From: Aerococcus sanguinicola
GTDB lineage: Bacteria > Bacillota > Bacilli > Lactobacillales > Aerococcaceae
Assembly: GCF_008726925.1 (NCBI RefSeq)
Contig: NZ_VYWO01000001.1
Location: 558,001-622,000 of the forward strand
Reading direction: 5' to 3'
Length of the DNA stretch: 64,000 nucleotides
Under the pieces are notes generated by a model. The model searched no databases, was not told the origin of the DNA, and saw only the letters and a list, made by a program, of their open reading frames with translations. Below, piece by piece: positions 1 to 7,719 of the stretch. The translations under genes and the position numbers were made by a program. The first letter of the stretch is position 1, and every line of letters starts with the position of its first letter.

Positions 1-367
1 CACCAGATAATTTAGAGAGGGCTTGTAAGTGCTCATTGCCTTCCCCTTCAGGTGCAGCGATCATAAAGATTAATTTAGCGGGTTGACCATCCATGGACTC
101 CCATTCGATCCCTTCCTTGCTCCGGCCAAAGATAACGGCTGCTTGTTTAATGGAAGGATGTTGGGCATGCGGAATCGCAATTTCATCGCCCACACCCGTG
201 GTTGACATCTCTTCGCGGGCTTCCAATTTAGCCACATACTCATCAACATCTGTCACACCACCCGCTTGGGCAAAATTCGCTGCTAGGTGTTTGAGTGTGT
301 CTGTCTTCGTTGTTGTCTGTAAATCCAAGTCCATTGCGTCTTGGATGAATAAATCTGCTAATGCCAT
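1..367 (-). CDS. fruA: PTS fructose transporter, EIIA domain (N-terminal part, runs off window)
   Basis: Partial gene: 122 codons are visible from an ATG at 367 with a GGGGAG ribosome site, and the frame stays open to position 1. The visible part is an EIIA-Fru domain; GDEIAIPHAQH carries the histidine that takes phosphate from HPr. In Lactobacillales this domain usually begins a longer EIIABC polypeptide that imports fructose as fructose-1-phosphate; the B and C parts would lie beyond the window. It follows fruK by 22 nt and is the last visible gene of fruR-fruK-fruA. A stand-alone EIIA cannot be excluded from the visible part. Confidence 0.88.
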   Translation of the reverse strand, partial: MALADLFIQDAMDLDLQTTTKTDTLKHLAANFAQAGGVTDVDEYVAKLEAREEMSTTGVGDEIAIPHAQHPSIKQAAVIFGRSKEGIEWESMDGQPAKLIFMIAAPEGEGNEHLQALSKLSG

Positions 368-389
368 AAATAACTCCCCTCAGATGCTT

Positions 390-1316
390 CTATTTAATTT
401 GATTGACATTAATTTCTTCGTATAGGGCATAAACCTTGTCAGCTGTTGCAATCCCTGCGGAATAGGTAGTGGCAGAACCTGACGCTGCCCCTTGTTTTAG
501 ACTCTGGGCATAGTCTTCGGTCTCTAAGTACTTAGCCATGAAGCCTGCCAGCATGGAATCGCCAGCTCCAGTCGGGTTGACCACTTGGCCATCCGGCACA
601 TCAGACTGGTAAACCTCGCCGTTAGCTGCGACTAGGAGGGCTCCCTTAGCCCCTAAGGAGACGAGGACATTCTCTGCCCCTTCTTCTTGCAGCTTCTTGG
701 CGTAGTGGATGATGTCCTCAACACTTTCAATCTTGACCTTGAAGATTTCACTCAACTCTTCATTATTGGGTTTAATAATGAAAGGTTTGGAAGCAAGGCA
801 AGCTCTTAGAAGGTCACGGTTCGTATCTAAGACGAAGCGTGCTCCCTTATCCAGGCAGATATCAGCAATCTGCTTGAAGTCATCAGCGGTCATGCCAGGG
901 GCCTTGTTCCCCATTAAGAAGACCACATCACCTGCTTGGAGTTCTCTGGTAAAGAAAGCTGCCAGTTCCTCCCTTTTGGCTGGTGGAATTTGTGGGCCTT
1001 CGCCATTGACCTCAGTCGCTGTTGCCTGGCGAGTATTGATCTTAGCATTGATCCGGGTAAAACCATCAACCTCAATAAAGTAAGGATCGATGCCTTCAGC
1101 CTGGAGCTCATCTTTGATGAACTGACCGGTAAAGCCACCTAGGAAGCCAGTCGCCCGGTTCTCGTGACCCAAGCGGCGCAGAAGAATCGAGGCATTGACC
1201 CCCTTACCTCCAGCCACAAAGCTCTCTTCAGCTGAGCGGTTCAATCCGCCTTCAACTAATTGATCTAACTGGTAGACCATGTCGACGGCCGGATTGAAAG
1301 TAATTGTGTAAATCAT
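390..1316 (-). CDS. fruK: 1-phosphofructokinase (PfkB family)
   Basis: 308 aa, normal length for the family. It phosphorylates fructose-1-phosphate to fructose-1,6-bisphosphate in the cytoplasm. PfkB/ribokinase signatures are visible: an N-terminal TFNPAVD substrate motif, GGKGVNASILLRRLG near residue 40, and the C-terminal NPTGAGDSMLAGF with the catalytic Asp and anion hole. The ATG overlaps the fruR stop by 4 nt, so the two are translationally coupled. By sequence alone tagatose-6-phosphate kinase (LacC) is possible; the DeoR regulator upstream and EIIA-Fru downstream favour FruK. Confidence 0.92.
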   Translation of the reverse strand: MIYTITFNPAVDMVYQLDQLVEGGLNRSAEESFVAGGKGVNASILLRRLGHENRATGFLGGFTGQFIKDELQAEGIDPYFIEVDGFTRINAKINTRQATATEVNGEGPQIPPAKREELAAFFTRELQAGDVVFLMGNKAPGMTADDFKQIADICLDKGARFVLDTNRDLLRACLASKPFIIKPNNEELSEIFKVKIESVEDIIHYAKKLQEEGAENVLVSLGAKGALLVAANGEVYQSDVPDGQVVNPTGAGDSMLAGFMAKYLETEDYAQSLKQGAASGSATTYSAGIATADKVYALYEEINVNQIK

Positions 1317-2074
1317 CCCTTCACCTCTCTTAAGTTAATTTGTTCGCTACATTGTTGCTTGAGCTCGGGGCTCAACTCAGTCGTTATCACAATTCCGGTA
1401 TCCGCATCAGCCACCTTGGCAAAGGACATCTTATCCAACTTGCTGCTGTCAGCGAGGAAATAGACCTGGCCACCCTGGCTGATGGCTTGTTGCTTAATAT
1501 TAGCTTCCTCAACATCAGGCGTGGTCATCCCAAAATTGGGATGGATGGCATTGATTCCCATAAAGACCTTGTTAAAGTGATAATTAGCAAGTTGCTGAAA
1601 AGCTTGGGAACCGACTACAGCCCGCGTGTTCTTCTTCAAGTGGCCACCTAACATGATGGTATCAATTGCCTGAGCATTCAAGGCCATAGCCTGTTCAATG
1701 CCGTTAGTGACAACCAAGATATCTAATCCCGCGAGGTGTGGCACCATTTGCAGGGTAGTGGTCCCGGCATCTAAATAAATAATATCCTTAGCTTGAACCA
1801 GGGCGGCAGCTGCTTTAGCAATTGCTTCTTTGTCTTCGATATGTTGGCTTAACTTCTCATCGAGTGACTTCTCATTATCCAACGAATAATGCCGTCTTGC
1901 ACCACCATGGACACGAGTTAGCTTACCTTCATCTTCTAAAGTTGACAAGTCGCGGCGGATTGTCGCCTCAGAAGCCCCGAGTTCATCAACCAAATTCGTT
2001 ACCTTGACTAGGGCTTCTTTCTTGAGCATCTCAACTATGAGTTGCCTTCTTTCTGTCGCAAGCGTTTTCAACAC
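1313..2074 (-). CDS. fruR: DeoR-family transcriptional repressor of the fructose operon
   Basis: 253 aa. N-terminal DeoR winged helix (residues about 1-55; ASEATIRRDLSTLEDEG is the recognition region) and a C-terminal sugar-phosphate sensor fold (DAGTTTLQM, TNGIEQA, GG segments). DeoR family members of fru operons are usually released by a phosphorylated fructose; effector here is inferred. The start is uncertain: the called codon is GTG with a GAGAGGGG tract directly abutting it, and an in-frame TTG follows at once. First gene of the operon, behind a promoter carrying three repeats that are probably its own operator. Confidence 0.9.
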   Translation of the reverse strand: MLKTLATERRQLIVEMLKKEALVKVTNLVDELGASEATIRRDLSTLEDEGKLTRVHGGARRHYSLDNEKSLDEKLSQHIEDKEAIAKAAAALVQAKDIIYLDAGTTTLQMVPHLAGLDILVVTNGIEQAMALNAQAIDTIMLGGHLKKNTRAVVGSQAFQQLANYHFNKVFMGINAIHPNFGMTTPDVEEANIKQQAISQGGQVYFLADSSKLDKMSFAKVADADTGIVITTELSPELKQQCSEQINLREVKG

Positions 2075-2089
2075 CCCCTCTCATTTAAT

Positions 2090-2142
2090 AGAATACCATG
2101 TTTTAACTAGCGTTTCAATCACTTTCGATCATATTCGATCAC
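2090..2142 (-). promoter_or_regulatory. fruR promoter with three 10-bp operator repeats
   Basis: Minus-strand promoter: -35 TTGAAA (2113-2118), 17-nt spacer, -10 TATTCT (2090-2095). Overlapping and upstream of the -35 are three direct repeats at one helical turn: plus-strand TTCAATCAC (2114-2122), TTCGATCAT (2124-2132), TTCGATCAC (2134-2142). Placement suits FruR autorepression. The predicted leader is only about 9 nt. Confidence 0.7.
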
Positions 2143-2223
2143 TTTTTTTGATAATGAAGGTCCGAACTAATCAATTATGGTCATCGTCAATCATTCCTCA
2201 TTCGGATGCAAAAGAAAATGATG

Positions 2224-2252
2224 AAAAAAAGAGACTGTAACTTTCAGTCTCC
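2224..2252 (-). terminator. Intrinsic terminator of the nagA-hydrolase transcript
   Basis: On the minus strand GAGACT/AGTCTC arms (2231-2236 and 2246-2251) are followed by seven T (2224-2230). Lies about 80 nt beyond the hydrolase stop. Confidence 0.8.
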
Positions 2253-2333
2253 TTGTGAATATTATCAACAAATTATTTTCAAACTTTGCCAAGCTCCCTT
2301 AATCCAAGTCAGAAGGAGCTATCGCACAAGCTC

Positions 2334-3401
2334 TTATTTCAAGTGGTAGGAGAGGAAGTCTTTCACACACTGGCTAAAGAGCTTAGGATGTGAGAGAAAG
2401 GGACTGTGGCCTGCCCCAGGAAGCATGCGAAAGGCCTGTTGGGGCGCACGAACCTGGTCAAAGAAATCAAAAACCTGACCTAAAGGGGCCTGCCAGTCCA
2501 AGGCTCCTGAAATTAAGAGCAGGGGGACTTCTAAACGCTCAATCGTGGACAAATCCATCTTCTGTGCCTCTTCCATCAGGTCCGCTTGGATTTGGGTAAA
2601 GCGCTGCGTTTGGCAAGCAATCAGCCCGTACCAACGCAGGTCAGCCCAGTTGAGGTCCGGCGAGGTCAAAACTTGCCATACGAGCCTGGCTTGGTCCCTC
2701 AACGAGATTGTCCGCAGGTAATTTTGAGCCAAGCGTTCAACTGCTAGGTAATTTTTTGCCTCGATGTAACGCGACTGCAGGGCGTGACGGGTGGCCTGCT
2801 TAGCCTGGCTTAGATAAGCTAGGGCTCGGCGGTCAGCCAGACGGTTCATCTGCCCCTCAACCAAATCCAAAATAAGGAAATCGCCGGCGATCATATCCGT
2901 AATTTGACTGACTCCAACATAGGCCCAGAGTTTTTCTGGATGGGACTTAGCATAGCGCAGGCCCAGCATAGAGCCAAAAGAATGCCCGAGTAAGACAACT
3001 TTTTTCTTGCCATAGCGCTGGCAGACTTGGTCCACCAAATCATCCAAACTCGCTTCCAATTCTTGGAAGCTAGGCCCCTCTTGGCTTCTGTCTGGATTGA
3101 AATAATAAGACCGGCCCGAACCAGCTTGGGTCCAATAACAGATGATAAAGTCTTTGGCTAAACGCTGCTGGTAGCTATAGCTAAGTGCTGGATTGGGGAC
3201 GCCCGGACCACCATGGAGCCAAATCAAGAGAGGCTTGCTTCGATCCTGGCCCCGCACCTGGACCGCTTGCCGGTAAGCCCGGGGCCCCAAAGCAAGAACC
3301 AGGTCCTCCGCTAGGTCATAGCGGTAAAGCCGGGCTTTGATCGCCCGGCAGAGCAAGAGGGCAAGAAGGCTTAGCGCGATAACAAACAGGAAAATGGTCA
3401 T
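2334..3401 (-). CDS. Membrane-anchored alpha/beta hydrolase, proline iminopeptidase-like
   Basis: 355 aa; ATG with AAAGGAG. The N-terminus (residues 1-20) is one hydrophobic segment followed by basic residues, suggesting an anchor or uncleaved signal. The hydrolase core shows the HGGPG oxyanion motif, the nucleophile elbow GHSFGS, and a late catalytic histidine in GAGHSPF; SGALDW probably supplies the acid. HGGPG is typical of the proline iminopeptidase subfamily, but the substrate cannot be read from sequence. It starts 26 nt after nagA on the same strand, so it is probably co-transcribed with amino sugar catabolism genes. Confidence 0.8.
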   Translation of the reverse strand: MTIFLFVIALSLLALLLCRAIKARLYRYDLAEDLVLALGPRAYRQAVQVRGQDRSKPLLIWLHGGPGVPNPALSYSYQQRLAKDFIICYWTQAGSGRSYYFNPDRSQEGPSFQELEASLDDLVDQVCQRYGKKKVVLLGHSFGSMLGLRYAKSHPEKLWAYVGVSQITDMIAGDFLILDLVEGQMNRLADRRALAYLSQAKQATRHALQSRYIEAKNYLAVERLAQNYLRTISLRDQARLVWQVLTSPDLNWADLRWYGLIACQTQRFTQIQADLMEEAQKMDLSTIERLEVPLLLISGALDWQAPLGQVFDFFDQVRAPQQAFRMLPGAGHSPFLSHPKLFSQCVKDFLSYHLK

Positions 3402-3427
3402 TAGACAACTCCTTTATTATCCTTAGC

Positions 3428-4579
3428 CTAGGCTTGGTAGCGGCATTCTCCCTTAAGATAAGTGGCCTGGAGCTCTAAGTTTTCATCCAAGAGAATAAAG
3501 TCAGCGTCCATTCCTGCTTTAATCTGTCCACAAAGATTCTCCAAGCCTAGTGACTTGGCTGGATAGTAAGAAGCCATCCGGACAGCTTCAGGGAGGGAAG
3601 CCAAGCCCCATTCAACCACGTGCTTGACAGCTGTTTTTAATTCCAGAATAGAACCGGCCAAATTGCCCCCTTCTTTCAAGCGGGCAGCACCGTCCTTGAC
3701 AATAACCTCAAATTCACCGAGCTTAGACGGCCCTTCAGCGAGGCCACCTGCCCGCATACAATCCGTGACAAGGAGGGTTTCTTGGCTCCCTCTCTGGTCG
3801 ACTAAGATTTGAGCAGCGCGTGGATGGACATGGTAACCGTCACAGATCAATTCAGCATAGACTTCCTTCAAGCTGAGAGCCGCTCCAACCATACCAGGTT
3901 CACGGTGGTGGAGGCCCGACATGCCATTATAGGTATGGACGAAGAAATCAGCCCCGGCTTCATAGCAGGCCTTGGCTTGGTCATAGCTCGCATTCGAGTG
4001 GCCCATCCCCACATGGACGCCAAGGGCTTTGGCCGCCTTGACAAAGTCGACAGCCCCCTCCCTTTCTGGCGCAATACCAATCCGGTTAACCAGGCCTTGG
4101 GAAAGCTTCCGCCAAGTCTTCAGTTGGTCAATTTCTGGGTCCAACATATAATTTGGATTCTGTGCTCCCTTGTACTTCTCAGTAAAGAATGGCCCCTCTA
4201 AGAAAATTCCTTGGACCTTAGCGCCCCTTAGTTGAGGCGCCTTTTCGCCAACCATCTGGCAAACTTGGTTGAGCTCTTCCGTCGGTGCAGTCAAGGTCGT
4301 TGGCAACCAAGAGGTCACCCCACAGCTCAATAGGCCTTCCGCAATGGCTGCCAGACCTTCAGGATCTGCATCCATGACATCATGGCCTAAGAAGCCATGG
4401 ATATGAAGGTCAAAGAGACCAGGAGCTAGGGTGACTGCGCCCAAGTCGACATAATCGCGGCCTGGCTCAAGTTCGTCATACACCCCTACAAATTTTCCAT
4501 CCGCCACTTCAACATAGGCATCCTCTAATTCGTCATGACTTAAGATAACCTGCTTGGCCTTATAAATTTCTGACATCAC
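3428..4579 (-). CDS. nagA: N-acetylglucosamine-6-phosphate deacetylase
   Basis: 383 aa, normal length. Removes acetate from GlcNAc-6-phosphate, feeding NagB. Amidohydrolase features: metal motif DLHIHG near residue 57, EGPF, GMGHSNAS, and the catalytic aspartate in LVTDCMRAGG. Two residues differ from the usual consensus: HTYNGMSGL where HLFNAMxxL is common, and TDC instead of TDA. The start could be GTG at 4579 or the adjacent ATG at 4576; the AAAGGA site is 7 or 10 nt away. Divergent from nagB. Confidence 0.93.
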   Translation of the reverse strand: MMSEIYKAKQVILSHDELEDAYVEVADGKFVGVYDELEPGRDYVDLGAVTLAPGLFDLHIHGFLGHDVMDADPEGLAAIAEGLLSCGVTSWLPTTLTAPTEELNQVCQMVGEKAPQLRGAKVQGIFLEGPFFTEKYKGAQNPNYMLDPEIDQLKTWRKLSQGLVNRIGIAPEREGAVDFVKAAKALGVHVGMGHSNASYDQAKACYEAGADFFVHTYNGMSGLHHREPGMVGAALSLKEVYAELICDGYHVHPRAAQILVDQRGSQETLLVTDCMRAGGLAEGPSKLGEFEVIVKDGAARLKEGGNLAGSILELKTAVKHVVEWGLASLPEAVRMASYYPAKSLGLENLCGQIKAGMDADFILLDENLELQATYLKGECRYQA

Positions 4580-4612
4580 TACTCATTCCTTTCTCATCAC
4601 TGCCCAGAACAA

Positions 4613-4670
4613 TCGAAACCGTTACAGGCTCTTATTGACCCTATTTTACTCTGTCCCCCTAGAAATTCAA
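4613..4670 (-). promoter_or_regulatory. nagA promoter with a degenerate cre-like element
   Basis: Minus strand: -35 TTGAAT (4665-4670), 16-nt spacer, -10 TAAAAT (4643-4648). Downstream, at 4613-4626, TGTAACGGTTTCGA resembles a catabolite-responsive element with one base missing. Promoter call reasonable, cre call weak. Confidence 0.5.
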
Positions 4671-4778
4671 GCCTCTTTCGCTAAGGCAAATCCTCCTAAT
4701 AAGATAGAATGAAAGTTTTTTCAAGCTCATTCATGGTAAAATAGGACTAAAGCTTTAAATAGAAAGAAGGACTTAGAC

Positions 4779-5486
4779 ATGCCCTACCAAGTATATGCCG
4801 ACAAAGAAAGCGCTTCTCAAGCTGTTTTTGAACGCTTTAAGGAAGAACTGACTGCCAATCCACAGAGTGTTTTTGGTTTAGCTACCGGGTCAACACCTGA
4901 GAAACTCTACCAACTTCTCAGAGAATCTGATCTTGATTTCAGCCAAGCCACTTCCATTAACCTGGATGAATACTATGGCCTAGCTGCTGACCATCCCCAA
5001 TCCTACCATTACTTCATGCACAAAGAACTCTTTGACGCTAAGCCTTTCTCAGCCTCTTACCTCCCCGATGGTTCTACGGAGGATCCCCAAGCTGAGGTCA
5101 AAACTTATGAAGCTATTATTGACCAACATCCTATCCAGGTCCAAATCTTAGGGATTGGCCATAATGGACATATTGGCTTTAATGAACCTGGCTCTTCCTT
5201 CGACAGTTTAACCCGCCTGGTTGACCTTACCCAATCGACCATCGAAGCCAACCAACGTTTCTTCGACAGCATTGAGGAGGTTCCCACCCAGGCTTTGAGT
5301 ATGGGGATTGCAAGCATTATGAAGGCAGACCAGATTATCCTCTTAGCCTTCGGTGAAGAAAAAGCAAAAATCGTCCAAGCGGCCCTAGAAGGCCCAGTGA
5401 CAGAGGAAGTGCCTGCTAGTGTCCTCCAAAACCACCCCAATGCCATCTTCATCCTCGACCAAGCCGCTGCTAAATATTTGAAATAA
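4779..5486 (+). CDS. nagB: Glucosamine-6-phosphate deaminase
   Basis: 235 aa, the short form usual in Firmicutes (no allosteric extension). Converts glucosamine-6-phosphate to fructose-6-phosphate and ammonia. Visible: GLATGSTPEKLY phosphate loop, SINLDEYYGL, and the active-site GIGHNGHIGFNEPGSSF. ATG at 4779 with AAGAAGGA 7 nt upstream. Transcribed divergently from nagA with 199 bp between, so both may answer to one regulator. A plus-strand TAAAAT (4737-4742) is a possible -10; TGAAA-n4-TTTCA at 4710-4723 is a palindrome that lacks the CG core of a true cre. Confidence 0.94.
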   Translation: MPYQVYADKESASQAVFERFKEELTANPQSVFGLATGSTPEKLYQLLRESDLDFSQATSINLDEYYGLAADHPQSYHYFMHKELFDAKPFSASYLPDGSTEDPQAEVKTYEAIIDQHPIQVQILGIGHNGHIGFNEPGSSFDSLTRLVDLTQSTIEANQRFFDSIEEVPTQALSMGIASIMKADQIILLAFGEEKAKIVQAALEGPVTEEVPASVLQNHPNAIFILDQAAAKYLK

Positions 5487-5496
5487 ACTAAGTGCT

Positions 5497-5535
5497 TAAA
5501 AGGCACCCAGTCCAAAATGACTGGGCGCCTTTTTT
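5497..5535. terminator. Shared terminator between nagB and thrB
   Basis: AAAAGGC(A/G)CCCAGT arms around TCCAAAATG, with six T on the plus side and TTTT on the minus side. Serves the convergent nagB (plus) and thrB (minus). Confidence 0.85.
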
Positions 5536-5549
5536 GCTAGCAAATAATT

Positions 5550-6425
5550 CTATTCGACCCAGCGGGCGCCCTCTTCATCGAGGTCTAAGACACGAACCTG
5601 GGCATCTTCAATGTCGCGGCGGAGCAAAGCAGCCAAGGCTTCCGCATTCTCCTTGTGAGCCAGGGTCATGATCGTTGGCCCTGCACCACTTAAATAGGTG
5701 CCGTATACTCCGGGCTGTCCAAGCAAGTCCTGGCGCACCTGCTTAAGCTCGGGAACTAAGGGACTGCGATAAGTCTCATGCAGGAGGTCCATTTCCATCA
5801 AATGGCCGGCTTCTTCCAATTCGCCGACAGCCAGCTTACTGGCTAGGACATTGCCAATGCCGTTGGCTCGAACCGCTTGGGCAAAGTCTAAACTTTCAGG
5901 CAGTACAGCTCTCGCCTGGCTGGTTAGGAGCTGCTTATTGGGAATGGTTACCACAAAAGCAATATGGGGGAAGGTGTGCTTGGTCCACAAGACCCGGTCA
6001 GCTTCCAAGGCCACACCAATGACCAAGCCCCCTGCTAGGGCTGGGGCGACATTATCTGGATGGCCCTCAATGGCGTTGGCCATGTTAATCTTCTCTTCCT
6101 CCGACCAGCCCTTATGGCTTAAGCGATCAGCTAGTTCAATACCAGCGATGATTGCACTAGAGCTAGAACCTAGACCACGGGCTGAGGGAATGTCAGAAGT
6201 CATCCGCAGCTTGTGGGCGGGGGTTTCAGGAGCCAGTTTTTGGATGGTTTGAATGATTAGATTATCCTCTCCATGAGGAATATCTTCTCCCAAATCATGG
6301 TCAATCCACCAATGATCGGAGGCTTCTAGAATATCGATTCTTAAATAGAGGCTCACCGCCACGCCAATGGAATCAAAACCTGGGCCCAGGTTAGCTGAGG
6401 TAGCGGGGACAAGTAAATGTGTCAT
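5550..6425 (-). CDS. thrB: Homoserine kinase
   Basis: 291 aa GHMP kinase. Phosphorylates homoserine to O-phosphohomoserine, the substrate of threonine synthase. N-terminal VPATSANLGPGFDSIGVAV, the ATP loop IPSARGLGSSSSAIIAG near residues 80-97, and C-terminal GTYLSGAGPTIMTL are all present. Starts 10 nt after hom with an AGGAGG site, last gene of murE-hom-thrB. Threonine synthase (thrC) is not in the window. Confidence 0.95.
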   Translation of the reverse strand: MTHLLVPATSANLGPGFDSIGVAVSLYLRIDILEASDHWWIDHDLGEDIPHGEDNLIIQTIQKLAPETPAHKLRMTSDIPSARGLGSSSSAIIAGIELADRLSHKGWSEEEKINMANAIEGHPDNVAPALAGGLVIGVALEADRVLWTKHTFPHIAFVVTIPNKQLLTSQARAVLPESLDFAQAVRANGIGNVLASKLAVGELEEAGHLMEMDLLHETYRSPLVPELKQVRQDLLGQPGVYGTYLSGAGPTIMTLAHKENAEALAALLRRDIEDAQVRVLDLDEEGARWVE

Positions 6426-6435
6426 CGTCTGCCTC

Positions 6436-7716
6436 CTAGTCTAAAACATTGTAAGAAGCGGCACATGCCATCTGCTCCGCAGCCTCAACCAGTTCGAGCA
6501 AGTGGGCTTTCTCTGCCATGGTCATGAGATCTGTCACCACAACTACTTCCGCTTCCTCGCTCTCGCTAGGCAGTTGGAGGACATGGGCCAGACTAATATT
6601 AGCCTTGGCAAAGAGTTCAGTTAAGCGGGCAAAGGCGCCTGTTTGGTTGACCAGTTTAAAGCGGAAGAAGGCCCGACCTGTCACATCCTCGGCTGCTAAC
6701 CAGCTACTTTCCCGACTAAAGCGGGCGAAAGGCGCTCCCACCGTACTCTCATTCATATTGCGACCAATGGCGATAATATCAGCTACGACAGCGGAACCAG
6801 TTGGCAAGGCGCCGGCACCGGCCCCATAGAACATCAATTCACCACTCGCCTGACCCACCGTATAAACCGCATTCATTTCCGCATTAACCGTCGCTAGGGG
6901 ATGGCTATCAGGAACTAGGGTTGGAGCCACTTCGGCATAGACTTGGCCATCCTGGCAGCTAGTTGACCCTAGCAATTTAATGGTATAACCGAGCTGTTTG
7001 GCCACTTGGATATCCGCTTGCTTAATTTGGCTAATCCCTTGAATAGGAAGCTCATCCAGGCTGATTTCTGCTCCAAAAGCCATCTTGGTAAGGATAACGA
7101 CCTTACGTGCCGCATCCAGGCCTTCCACATCAGCCGTTGGGTCAGCTTCAGCGAAGCCGAGTTCTTGTGCATCCTTCAAGACAGCAGCATAGTCTGCCCC
7201 CTCCTGGGTCATCCGGCTTAAGATATAATTGGTGGTGCCATTTAAGATGCCTCGTACTTGAACTAATTCATCTCCGACAAGGGAGTTGGATAAGGCACGG
7301 AGGATAGGGATACCGCCAGCCACTGCTGCTTCATAGTAAAGATCCAGACCCTTCTCCTGGGCTAGGCGGCTAAGGCTTGCCCCGTGAACAGCAATCAAGT
7401 CCTTGTTGGCTGTCACGACATGCTTACCAGCCTTGAGAGCAGCTTCGATACACTGCTTAGGGAAGTCGATGCCCCCCATTAATTCAGCCACAATGGCAAT
7501 CTCAGGATCAGACAGGATGTCATCAATCGATTCTGTCAGAGGAATTTGGTCAGCTAGTGGGCCAGAGACATCAGCCACTGATTTAACGAGAGCTGCCTTA
7601 ACCACGACTTCTTTGCCGAGGATACGCTTTAATTTGTCCTGATGGTCGAGCAGGATTTCTGCTGTTCCTCCCCCTACAGTACCTAAACCTAATAATCCAA
7701 TATATAACTTATCCAT
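6436..7716 (-). CDS. hom: Homoserine dehydrogenase with C-terminal ACT domain
   Basis: 426 aa. Reduces aspartate semialdehyde to homoserine with NAD(P)H. Rossmann start GLLGLGTVGGGTAEIL (residues about 7-22), catalytic region RGILNGTTNYILS and EADPTADVEGLDAARK, and an ACT domain from about residue 345 (FRFKLVNQTGAFARLTELFAKANIS) that normally senses threonine. ATG has AGGAGG and begins 3 nt after the murE stop, so it depends on the murE transcript. Supplies homoserine both to thrB and to metA at 19.6 kb. Confidence 0.96.
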   Translation of the reverse strand: MDKLYIGLLGLGTVGGGTAEILLDHQDKLKRILGKEVVVKAALVKSVADVSGPLADQIPLTESIDDILSDPEIAIVAELMGGIDFPKQCIEAALKAGKHVVTANKDLIAVHGASLSRLAQEKGLDLYYEAAVAGGIPILRALSNSLVGDELVQVRGILNGTTNYILSRMTQEGADYAAVLKDAQELGFAEADPTADVEGLDAARKVVILTKMAFGAEISLDELPIQGISQIKQADIQVAKQLGYTIKLLGSTSCQDGQVYAEVAPTLVPDSHPLATVNAEMNAVYTVGQASGELMFYGAGAGALPTGSAVVADIIAIGRNMNESTVGAPFARFSRESSWLAAEDVTGRAFFRFKLVNQTGAFARLTELFAKANISLAHVLQLPSESEEAEVVVVTDLMTMAEKAHLLELVEAAEQMACAASYNVLD

Positions 7717-7719
7717 CTT

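Noticed and set aside
4710..4723. cre site before nagB
   Set aside because: TGAAA-n4-TTTCA is palindromic but lacks the central CG needed for CcpA recognition.
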